From assembly GCF_034092395.1 (NCBI RefSeq), contig NZ_CP139301.1, positions 744,001 through 808,000 of the forward strand: DNA of 64,000 nucleotides. The letters are read 5' to 3'. A model generated the notes under the pieces. It was not told the DNA's origin and did not search any database. It saw nothing but the letters and a program-made list of their open reading frames with translations. Source of the stretch: Prochlorococcus sp. MIT 1307 (GTDB taxonomy: Bacteria; Cyanobacteriota; Cyanobacteriia; PCC-6307; Cyanobiaceae). This document shows, piece after piece, positions 26,339 through 34,008 of the stretch (position 1 is its first letter; every line of letters starts with the position of its first letter). The position numbers and the translations under genes were made by a program.

Positions 26339-26542
26339 ATGATTGATTTAACCCACATCATTGATTTCGCTAGTCAACTACCACACCCATCTGATATTGG
26401 ATTAATCAAGCCCTCGGGGGGCTTGAATATCGCAGCAGCCTTATGCGGCTTAGGTGCTGTTTTTGGTGCTAGCCAATTCCTCTATTACTCAGATGATTCA
26501 AAAAGATGGGATCCCTGGGCTAAACCTGAAAATTTCGAATAG
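26339..26542 (+). CDS. MIDLTH-family small membrane protein, copy 3
   Basis: The 67-residue protein has MIDLTHIIDFASQLPHPSD, IGLIKPSGGL, one TM (IAAALCGLGAVFGASQFLYY) and a tail ending RWDPWAKPENFE. It is transcribed against the pcb genes and sits between pcb copies 5 and 6. The ATG matches the start shared with the two paralogs 9 kb away. The TM and tail differ strongly from copies 1 and 2, so only the N-terminal part is under common constraint. Confidence 0.85.
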   Translation: MIDLTHIIDFASQLPHPSDIGLIKPSGGLNIAAALCGLGAVFGASQFLYYSDDSKRWDPWAKPENFE

Positions 26543-26571
26543 AGCTCAATCAATAGTTCTAACTTTTACCT

Positions 26572-26610
26572 AAAAAAGAGGACAAGCTTATAGCTTGTCC
26601 TCTTTTTTTT
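26572..26610 (+). terminator. Strong terminator after MIDLTH copy 3
   Basis: AGAGGACAAGC / GCTTGTCCTCT hairpin with loop TTATA and eight Ts after it. Textbook intrinsic terminator 30 nt past the stop. Confidence 0.93.
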
Positions 26611-26993
26611 CAGTTCCTCTAACTTCTAAAATTCTACTCACAAATTTTTCAAGCAAAATTTAAATTAAGGCCTCGCATTTCATCAGATCACATGAAATCT
26701 AAAAATAGAAATAGAGAAGCCCTCTCTCTTATATTGAACTTTAGAAATTAAATTATTCGTCATCAAATAGCCAAGTTGCAATTTTCTCAATGAATAAACC
26801 AATCATTAATTTCTTTATGGGAGTTGAATCAAAGGTTCACCTTCTTTACCTAAAATCGACACAAGAAGAACAACGAGTTTAGATTAAAAAAAAATGATTA
26901 GTCATATTAAAATCCAAGTAGTTTATTTTAAATAAATATTACCCCCCCTCTCCCCAAGAGTTTTCTCAATTATTTAGATGCTTAATTATAGGC
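26611..26993. other. Intergenic region between convergent MIDLTH copy 3 and pcb copy 6
   Basis: AT-rich, no gene seen. It contains a C-rich patch CCCCCCTCTCCCC near 26941 that stands out from its surroundings. Confidence 0.35.
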
Positions 26994-27028
26994 AAAAAAA
27001 AACCTTGCCATTACAGCAAGGTTTTTTT
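26994..27028 (-). terminator. Terminator after pcb copy 6
   Basis: AACCTTGC / GCAAGGTT stem with loop CATTACA between a long A run and seven Ts; usable in both directions. Confidence 0.88.
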
Positions 27029-27076
27029 AATTTAACTCACTAAGACTATCTTTGAATCTTGGTGAAGCAAAAATAA

Positions 27077-28165
27077 TCAGTCAGCCAATTGATTCACTCT
27101 AATTGAATCAAGGTTTGAGACAGCATTGGTAATACGCTTAAAGTCAAAACCGGCTGCTCTCAAAGCATGGAATAAGTGACCTTGGATATTAAAGAATCCA
27201 ATGATGTAATGGAAGTTGCAGAGCCATGCCCTAGATGAATGACCAAGAGGAGCGCCATCAATAGGTGCTGCGTCATACCAACCTGGAGCTAAAACAAACT
27301 TCAATTCAACTGGATCACCAAAGAATTCAACTGGGTAAACAGTAGTATTAGTTGCGCACCAGAAGGCAGCAATAATTGCCATCCAACCGATACCAGCTAA
27401 TGACCAGGAAAGAATTGCTTCGGCAGAAAGGAATTTAGATCCTTTGAACTCGGTGTAATCACCAATTTGCTTGGTGAAAATGTGGAAAATACCACCACCT
27501 ATCTCAAAGAAAGCCAAGAAAGCATGGCCACCCATGACATCTTCAAGACTATCTATTGCAATAAAATCAAACTGGTGGTTCCAAATCTGAGTCAAATCAA
27601 GGTTGTAATTAACTTGACGTATGGCGCCAATTGCTGGGTCGTAGATTCCATGGATCCTGGCCCATTCAACAAACCAAACACATGCAACTCCCATGAAAAC
27701 CAAATGGTGTCCAAGAATGAAGGTTTGATTGTCGGGGTTATCCCATTCAAGCTTGAATCGTTTCGCTTGACGATGTTCAGGGCGATCATCCGCAAACAAA
27801 CCTGAACTGTTCTGGGTATCTTCACTGAAAACCAAGGAGTGCAAGAGAGCAGCCCCTCCATAAACCATAGAACAGATCAAGTGGAAAATACCTATAAAGG
27901 CAATACCTGCACCTGTCCAGACTCCAGCCTCGTCAAATCCAAGACCAATAGTTGCCAAATGGTTAATACTCATCATGCCCTGATGCCCCATTGGCACTGA
28001 AGGGTCATACCGAGCAAGTTCCCAAAGGGTGTTTGCACCAGCAGTGAAGGCAATCAATCCTGTGTGACCAATATGAGAGCCAATAAATCGGCTTGACTTG
28101 TTGGTTACTACAGCATTACCAACCCACCACCCGTAGGTGACGTCTGGGTTTCCGTAGGTCTGCAT
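27077..28165 (-). CDS. pcb: Pcb antenna protein, copy 6
   Basis: A 362-residue Pcb starting MQTYGNPDVTYGWWVGN. It shares with copy 1 the long lumenal loop EDTQNSSGLFADDRPEHRQAKR and VGNAVVTNKSSRFIGSH, but has the common VNYNLDLTQIWNHQFDF in the middle. The TKQIGDYTEFKGSKFL loop is like copy 5. It ends NAVSNLDSIRVNQLAD. A 12-residue in-frame extension upstream is not used, because all paralogs start at MQTYG. The gene lacks the AATTCATATG leader of copies 2-5 and may be regulated separately. Confidence 0.95.
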   Translation of the reverse strand: MQTYGNPDVTYGWWVGNAVVTNKSSRFIGSHIGHTGLIAFTAGANTLWELARYDPSVPMGHQGMMSINHLATIGLGFDEAGVWTGAGIAFIGIFHLICSMVYGGAALLHSLVFSEDTQNSSGLFADDRPEHRQAKRFKLEWDNPDNQTFILGHHLVFMGVACVWFVEWARIHGIYDPAIGAIRQVNYNLDLTQIWNHQFDFIAIDSLEDVMGGHAFLAFFEIGGGIFHIFTKQIGDYTEFKGSKFLSAEAILSWSLAGIGWMAIIAAFWCATNTTVYPVEFFGDPVELKFVLAPGWYDAAPIDGAPLGHSSRAWLCNFHYIIGFFNIQGHLFHALRAAGFDFKRITNAVSNLDSIRVNQLAD

Positions 28166-28653
28166 AATTTTTAGGAGTGCAAAACGGTAATTTCGCTGCA
28201 TACACTACATTCAATTGGGCCATGTAAGACAAAGCAGTTCAGCATCTGTAAGGGTCTGCCGCAAAGGCATTTGTCTTGGCATTGATTAATGCATGTTGAA
28301 TTGAACTAAATTACTAAAGTGGAGCCGCTACCAAATCAATACCACCAAGGGCTTTGGAGGATTCAGCTCAAGTTCTTACAGTCATAATGCTTGTAAAGCT
28401 CTTCCGCAGGCAAAAGAAGAGATAGTTATAAATTCAAAGGCCTTAACCACCTCAAGCCCCATGGCTTGAGGTTCGTCAAAATCAAGATGAATTTGATCGT
28501 CTGTCTATTTAGATATCTAAGTTGGTGCTCAAAAAAATCGTTTAAATAGATTTTCGCCGTCTTGCTATCCACTGAGAAAATTTTCCAGGAGATCAAAAGC
28601 TCTTAACAAGACCCTTTCAAAGACAAAGGGAAACTAAAGATTGATTTTTTAGT
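28166..28653. other. Upstream region of pcb copy 6
   Basis: It contains ACACTACA at 28202-28209, 37 nt before the ATG, followed by sequence unlike the other pcb leaders. CCTCAAGCCCCATGGCTTGAGG at 28449-28470 is a strong short hairpin without a clear T run. No gene seen. Confidence 0.5.
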
Positions 28654-28875
28654 TCAGGGGTCTCTCCTAGAAGGATGAAATCGTAGTTCCTCCCGAAATT
28701 TACTATCACCCCAATAATGATCTTCGTAGAAAGTAAATGCAGAAAGCAGCACTCCCGCAAGAAAAAGAGCTCCTACAAACAAAACACAGTTAATAAAGGC
28801 CTGAGACGGTATCCAAGGTTCCGTTGAAATGGATACAAGAGTTAGGTAGAAAATTGAAAAAAGCGAATATCCCAT
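28654..28875 (-). CDS. Small two-TM protein
   Basis: The 73-residue protein has a first TM (LFSIFYLTLVSIS), a loop with PWIPSQAF, a second TM (VLFVGALFLAGVLLSAFTFY) and a charged tail EDHYWGDSKFREELRFHPSRRDP. Composition and topology look real. No family recognised. ATG start. Confidence 0.6.
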   Translation of the reverse strand: MGYSLFSIFYLTLVSISTEPWIPSQAFINCVLFVGALFLAGVLLSAFTFYEDHYWGDSKFREELRFHPSRRDP

Positions 28876-29036
28876 AACTAAAGAATGGCCAAATTCATCC
28901 AGATAATCAGCTGCGGTAAATACTCAAAACAAATTTCAATTAAATTTCAAGGGCCTTGGAGATATGAACCATTTAAAATGCTCTAGCAATCAATATAAAA
29001 ATATTCGGACTAAGAAGAGCTAATTTGGGACATTAC

Positions 29037-29076
29037 ATCAATAGCTCTCATTAGTCTTTCATTGAGAGCTATTGAT
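29037..29076. repeat. 14-bp inverted repeat at the end of the fusion gene
   Basis: ATCAATAGCTCTCA (29037-29050) is complementary to 29063-29076 and overlaps the last codons of the fusion gene. No T run follows, so terminator function is uncertain. Confidence 0.5.
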
Positions 29077-31885
29077 AGGTCCTAAATTCCTTTCGCAAGT
29101 TCTCGTCAATTGACAATGCTGCCCTTCTTCCATCTTTCACAGCTTGCATAAAGTTGCCAGGACCGCGAATCATTTGACCTCCAGCAAAAATATTTTTCAT
29201 CCCTTTTATTAGCATTGTTTTCATATCAATCCAGAATTCTGGCTTAAGGTCGTTAGCTATACCCAAATGCTCTTGAAGTTGTGAATCCAAAATCTTCGGC
29301 TCTGTGTCAGCAAAAACAACCTCTTTAGAGGCATTTAATATACTATTAAGTTCCACTTGATTGGATTTCAAAAGTTCTAGACCAAATTGCTTCATACTTA
29401 AAAGATATTTCAAGTTGTTTTGACTTCCTTTTTCATCATAAACTACAAATATCTTCCCAGCACCTCTAAAAATCAGTGACTCTGCAATATCAATAGCAAG
29501 GAATGTTGTTCCTATAATTGTATAGGTAGAGCCTATTACTTGGCTTGGTTCACTAACAAAATTCTTAAGAAATTGGCAACCATGTACTGAATTCTTATAC
29601 TTCGATATGCCCTTATCTGGTTTGGCTGTAATATCTAACCCACAAGCGATAAAAATAGAATCATATTTAACTTGCAAGTCCTCTAGAGTCAAATTTTGCC
29701 CCAACTTATGTTCATAATGAATTCGAATAGAAGGAAGAATTAAGTTTGATATTTCCCGATTTAAAACTTCTTTAGGCAGCCGGGTAGAATAATTAACAGC
29801 CCTCAAAATCCCGCCAACTTCTCTGCTCTTCTCAAAGATATCTACTTTATAACCTAAACGTGCCAAATAATGAGCACATGTTAAACCAGATGGTCCAGCG
29901 CCAACAATACCTACCTTTTGATTATTAGAAGGAGCCACCTCTGGAGAATAATATGGTACTTTCTCGCAAATAAATCTATTTAATGAGTGAATTTTTGTAG
30001 GAGCTTCTGGACAAAGAGTCCTAGAACAATGTTCACTACAAAAGTCTTCTGAAATAGAAAGGTATCCTTGAGTCTCTGAAAATGGATTTAATTCTCGAAG
30101 AGCCTGAGATGCACCTATCCAATTTGAAGCTTCTACTAACCGAGCAATACGACCATTTTCTGAATTGTCTGGATAAGTATTAATGCAACGAAGATTAAAG
30201 CAGCTGTTAGGGTAGTCTGGATGTAGTTTAATTTCCTTACTTGATGGGAAATTATATTCATTATCTTGGTTATAAATAGAAGGCTTTGATTTATAATGAA
30301 CAAAACTTTCTGGGTATTTCTTTAATGGAACATATTCCTTTTTCCCTAAGTCCTGTAAAATTGCATTAACTGCACTAATAGCTGAAACCGTCACTGAAAC
30401 TACGCCAATACCTTGACTAGTAGAGTCTCCAACACAATAAAGTCCCTTCCAATCACTTCTTGCTGCAAGTCTACTCATATAACTTTGCTTCATATTAACT
30501 TGCGGCCCACCAATAGCTCCAGCATTCTTTAAGGTGTAACGTTGAATTGTTTGAGGCGTAGCAATCTCTTGAACTAAGATATTCTTTTTAAGTTTTGGGA
30601 AGTAATTTTTGTCTAAATAATCAATAATTTCTGCTGCTTTATCGTTCTTACTATCTCTATAATTTCTATCATGATATCTGTCCTTGCCATCAGTAGGCAA
30701 TGTCTTTTCAGGGGTTTCTTCTGGTAGAAATATACATAAGGAATGAGTTCCAGGAGGAGAAGATAGCGGGTCCAATAAGGATGTAATATATACTGTTAAA
30801 TAACTAGGTTTTCCTTTATATCTATAAGCTAATATTTGTGTAGGCTTACAGTCTAAAGGAATTGCTTCAGACTTTACACCTAAATAAACCCCGAAAATAC
30901 TGTAACTAGGTCTAAATCTTTGTGCCCAATTTCTTTTTCTCACTGGAATATGTTGCTTGTCAATTAACTTTCCATATAAATTCCAAACTGTTGCATTTGA
31001 AACTACGGTTCTTGCATTAATTATAACTCCATTGTCTAATTGACATCCAGTAGCATGATCATTCTCTATTAAAATTTTATTTATTCGATGTCTATAAAGG
31101 ATCTTACCACCATACTTATGTATTGCCTTTTCAAGTTTATTAGCCAGAACCTGAGGAGAGCCATCAGCGTAATAGCACCCACCTGTATATGATTCTACGT
31201 GAATCATAGGTCCCGCAATCGCAGGTGTCTGATCAAGACCACATGTGGTCATATTCTGATTTAAAAGTGTAAATAACTTGAGTATCTGTGGATCTTTTGT
31301 AAAGCGACGAAATAATTGTTCTTGACTAGAAAGAAGATAGCGAAGCAGCCTTACCAAATAGAAAGGACGGGATAACAGTAGTTTCTTACCATGGTCTGGT
31401 GGCGTTTCAGCGGGAGCAAAAAATTGACCTCCATAACTTTCAATTGATTGATGATAAAAAGACTCAAATTCAGTTAATAATGCCTTGATATTTTCTGACT
31501 GATCTGGAAAGCATTCACACAATTCATTCCAAAACTTCTCTCGGTCTGTATACATCGAAACTTTCTTTGTCTTGTCTAGATGTATCGTGAAAGTTTCTTC
31601 CATAGGCACCAGATAAATATCTTCTTGGAGCTCATTCATCACAAACTGATGAGGGTTATATCCTGCCTCACCAAACCCAAAGAATAGTGATGCCCCTACA
31701 TCAAAAGTAAACCCCTTCCGCCTAAAAATACTCGCGCATCCACCTGGTAGATAGTGTTGCTCTACAACTAAAACTTTGAAGCCTCTTTTTGCTAGAAGCG
31801 CTGCAGCAGTTAAGCCACCAATACCTGCACCTACTACCAAAACATCATAGGAGGGCAACAGGAAATCTCTTTCTAGTGCAGGCAT
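29069..31885 (-). CDS. Fusion: carotenoid-isomerase-like flavoprotein + GltD-like oxidoreductase
   Basis: 938 residues in two parts. Residues 1-500 follow the CrtISO/CrtI (phytoene desaturase-like) plan: FAD motif YDVLVVGAGIGGLTAAALLAKRG near 14, GGCASIFRRKGFTFDVGASLFFGFGE, and the C-terminal FAD loop GLYCVGDSTSQGIGVVSVTVSAI. Residues 560-930 resemble glutamate synthase small subunit: a Cys-containing helical segment NPFSETQG with DFCSEHCSRTLCPEA, a second FAD motif KVGIVGAGPSGLTCAHYLARLGY near 655, and AGGQMIRGPGNFMQAVKDGRRAA near 902. The second Rossmann site near 789 reads TIIGTTFLAIDIAES, lacking the usual GxGxxA glycines. An internal electron supply to the first domain is an attractive inference. 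Substrate unknown. Confidence 0.85.
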   Translation of the reverse strand: MPALERDFLLPSYDVLVVGAGIGGLTAAALLAKRGFKVLVVEQHYLPGGCASIFRRKGFTFDVGASLFFGFGEAGYNPHQFVMNELQEDIYLVPMEETFTIHLDKTKKVSMYTDREKFWNELCECFPDQSENIKALLTEFESFYHQSIESYGGQFFAPAETPPDHGKKLLLSRPFYLVRLLRYLLSSQEQLFRRFTKDPQILKLFTLLNQNMTTCGLDQTPAIAGPMIHVESYTGGCYYADGSPQVLANKLEKAIHKYGGKILYRHRINKILIENDHATGCQLDNGVIINARTVVSNATVWNLYGKLIDKQHIPVRKRNWAQRFRPSYSIFGVYLGVKSEAIPLDCKPTQILAYRYKGKPSYLTVYITSLLDPLSSPPGTHSLCIFLPEETPEKTLPTDGKDRYHDRNYRDSKNDKAAEIIDYLDKNYFPKLKKNILVQEIATPQTIQRYTLKNAGAIGGPQVNMKQSYMSRLAARSDWKGLYCVGDSTSQGIGVVSVTVSAISAVNAILQDLGKKEYVPLKKYPESFVHYKSKPSIYNQDNEYNFPSSKEIKLHPDYPNSCFNLRCINTYPDNSENGRIARLVEASNWIGASQALRELNPFSETQGYLSISEDFCSEHCSRTLCPEAPTKIHSLNRFICEKVPYYSPEVAPSNNQKVGIVGAGPSGLTCAHYLARLGYKVDIFEKSREVGGILRAVNYSTRLPKEVLNREISNLILPSIRIHYEHKLGQNLTLEDLQVKYDSIFIACGLDITAKPDKGISKYKNSVHGCQFLKNFVSEPSQVIGSTYTIIGTTFLAIDIAESLIFRGAGKIFVVYDEKGSQNNLKYLLSMKQFGLELLKSNQVELNSILNASKEVVFADTEPKILDSQLQEHLGIANDLKPEFWIDMKTMLIKGMKNIFAGGQMIRGPGNFMQAVKDGRRAALSIDENLRKEFRTYQ

Positions 31886-32537
31886 TAGCTCACAAGCCGA
31901 AGGTCAGAAGCTCATTAACCATGTTCTCCACGCGCCTAACCCAACAAATCGGTACATACATACCAAGAGGGATTAGGTTTGGGGCCGGCTGGTCGCTCAT
32001 GAGCAACCATTCTCTCCTCAAATTTTTTTTTACTTATTGCCTTGTCGTTAATTTTTAATATATCTTTCTATCATCACCTCAAGCCATTGTGAGAAGAGAA
32101 CAATCAAAAGCATGCGCTAGATAGTTATTCACCAATACTCACATGTAATCTTTTCTAATTTCGTGTACAATTTATCATCGAGCCAGATAATAAATAATAA
32201 TTGAGTTCAATTCAATCTCTATTACTTTTATTCTTTAGGAATCATCAAGATGGAAACAAAGTTATCAATATAAACTACTCATTATACATCCCTGGCTGTA
32301 CTAGAATGAAACTTACCAAGGAAAGGAAGACCAATAGAAAGAAATGTACTGTGTTTCTTGTTATACTAATCAGCTAAAGGGGAATGGTTGAGAAAAAAAA
32401 TTAAATCTCTATTGATATGTGAATGGATGGTTTATGAATAAGATGATTGATCACTATTTATTAACCCAACTCTCAATAGATGGTTAAGTGATCAATTTTT
32501 ATAGAATGAGAGCGCACTCCTAATAAAGAAAGCTAGT
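31886..32537. other. Gene-free region upstream of the flavoprotein fusion
   Basis: No convincing gene. A hairpin-like pair TTGATCACT...AGTGATCAA with inner TTAACC/GGTTAA and a T run spans about 32446-32500 and could end a plus-strand transcript. AT-rich otherwise. Confidence 0.4.
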
Positions 32538-32876
32538 TTAGCATTTTGATTTCAAAGTCTTATACAACTTATTGACTCTATTTCTATTTACTCCGAGGTC
32601 ACCAAGCCCAAGCCTAGAGGCTGATCTAACTTGGATGACACCTTTTCTTGGTAATCTCAAAATTTCCAAATCATCAGGGAAACGAAATAAAAAGCTTCTG
32701 CAAAGACCATGCCAATAGTTTTCTGATCTTTCCAATAAAGTAGTTCTAGGAAGATCAGAGGCAATTTCTATTAATTTTTCGTATGCTTGGTTGATGTTTT
32801 CAATCTTCCATTCAACTAAGACACAATTTGTTTGAATAAGGCACGCAGTAAGTTCTCCTTGTTTATTTAAGGGCAT
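32538..32876 (-). CDS. DUF1499 family protein
   Basis: The 112-residue protein contains RSENYWHGLCRSFLFRFPDD and IQVRSASRLGLGDLGVNRNRV, the two conserved blocks of DUF1499, plus the N-terminal VEWKIENINQAYEKLIEIA. Length is normal for compact members. Function unknown. ATG start at 32876. Confidence 0.85.
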   Translation of the reverse strand: MPLNKQGELTACLIQTNCVLVEWKIENINQAYEKLIEIASDLPRTTLLERSENYWHGLCRSFLFRFPDDLEILRLPRKGVIQVRSASRLGLGDLGVNRNRVNKLYKTLKSKC

Positions 32877-33031
32877 TTCTAATTGAATATCTAAAGATAA
32901 TATTAGCTCTATAGGTAATCATGGGCTACAACCTCTAGATAGCCGATTATTCAGAGGAATTACAACAAAAAAGCATCAAGAGCAATTTTGCCGACATAGC
33001 GATTTATATGAATTTTGAAATAGTCGTGGCA

Positions 33032-33214
33032 TTAAGAAAGCCAAATCCCTCCGTCTCTTAAAGCATCTAAGTATCTTTCATTAGACCTGAGTTTTCCCTC
33101 AAAGCCTTTTCCATCACTATCTAATGAGACTTTCCCTTTATCGTTGGATCGAGTTGCTGAGGGCCAGAGTCTTGAAAAAATTGACCTCCTTATAGTCAAG
33201 GCATAAGAATCCAT
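33032..33214 (-). CDS. Possible small basic protein
   Basis: 60 codons: MDSYALTIRRSIFSRLWPS, then a polar Lys/Asp-rich middle and RYLDALRDGGIWLS. Charged and soluble in composition, unlike chance AT-rich frames. No family known to me. Confidence 0.45.
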   Translation of the reverse strand: MDSYALTIRRSIFSRLWPSATRSNDKGKVSLDSDGKGFEGKLRSNERYLDALRDGGIWLS

Positions 33215-33415
33215 CTGACAAGGACCGTATTAGCCACTTATTAGCCAGTCATTGGTGATGACTCCTATTTTCGTAACTATAACTTTAGGATCGGTGATCA
33301 AGATACTAAAAAAATAAATTTTATAGGCATAAACTGTTCATTAGTATTGTGAGCTATCTGAAATCAAATCTTCAAGAAGGGGATTCTTGCAAAACCCATT
33401 TTAACCTTTGTCCAA

Positions 33416-33847
33416 TCACAGCTTTAAAAGCTCATCAAGCTTTACAAGAATTCTTTCTCCTTCCTTTGTTAAATAAGTCTTCTCGAGAATCTCTCCTTTC
33501 ATAACAACTATTTTTACAACCCTAGCCCCCTCAGGAACTTGAGCCGACCAAGTAAATTTCTCGTCAACAGTTCGCTCTTCTACTTCTGCTTCAGAAAATA
33601 TTGAGATTTTTTCATGCGCTTGAAAAATCAAGCCATCTTCCAAAATGGAATCTAATGAAGGCTGTTCGGACTCTTCTTCTTTGATCGGGCTTAAAAGGCT
33701 TTCAGGAATGTGTCTCTTTTGACTCTGAAGCCTAGATACAGCCTTATCTTGAAGGCGATGAAACCTGGATGCAACCTTTTCCTGCAGATAAATGCATTTA
33801 GATAAAGCTCTTTTCTTTTTATCCTTGAGGTATGTTCTTAGACCCAT
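33416..33847 (-). CDS. Hypothetical protein divergent from the PFOR-like gene
   Basis: The 143-residue protein has a basic helical N-terminus (YLKDKKKRALSKCIYLQEKVASRFHRLQDKA), then an acidic linker and a C-terminal small beta domain (FTWSAQVPEGARVVKIVVMKG and LTKEGERILVKLDELLKL). It shares a 160-nt divergent intergenic region with the PFOR-like gene. Function unknown. Confidence 0.65.
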   Translation of the reverse strand: MGLRTYLKDKKKRALSKCIYLQEKVASRFHRLQDKAVSRLQSQKRHIPESLLSPIKEEESEQPSLDSILEDGLIFQAHEKISIFSEAEVEERTVDEKFTWSAQVPEGARVVKIVVMKGEILEKTYLTKEGERILVKLDELLKL

Positions 33848-34008
33848 AGTGTTTAAGAGTTCATAGTCAAAACTACCGAACCAGATTTTTTTATCAATAA
33901 TTAAACAAGGGCCTGATCTTTTAAATTGGACAATAGAGCAAAATTTTGTTTCTCATCACTTTTGTGCCGTTGAAACCCTCAGCGACCGTTATCTAAATAA
34001 TCACGAAT

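Noticed and set aside
18794-27028. Regular GC hairpins spaced along the pcb region, considered as a CRISPR-like or mobile-repeat array
   Set aside because: Each hairpin sits just after a pcb stop codon with A/T runs, which fits terminators; spacing equals gene length and no spacers exist.
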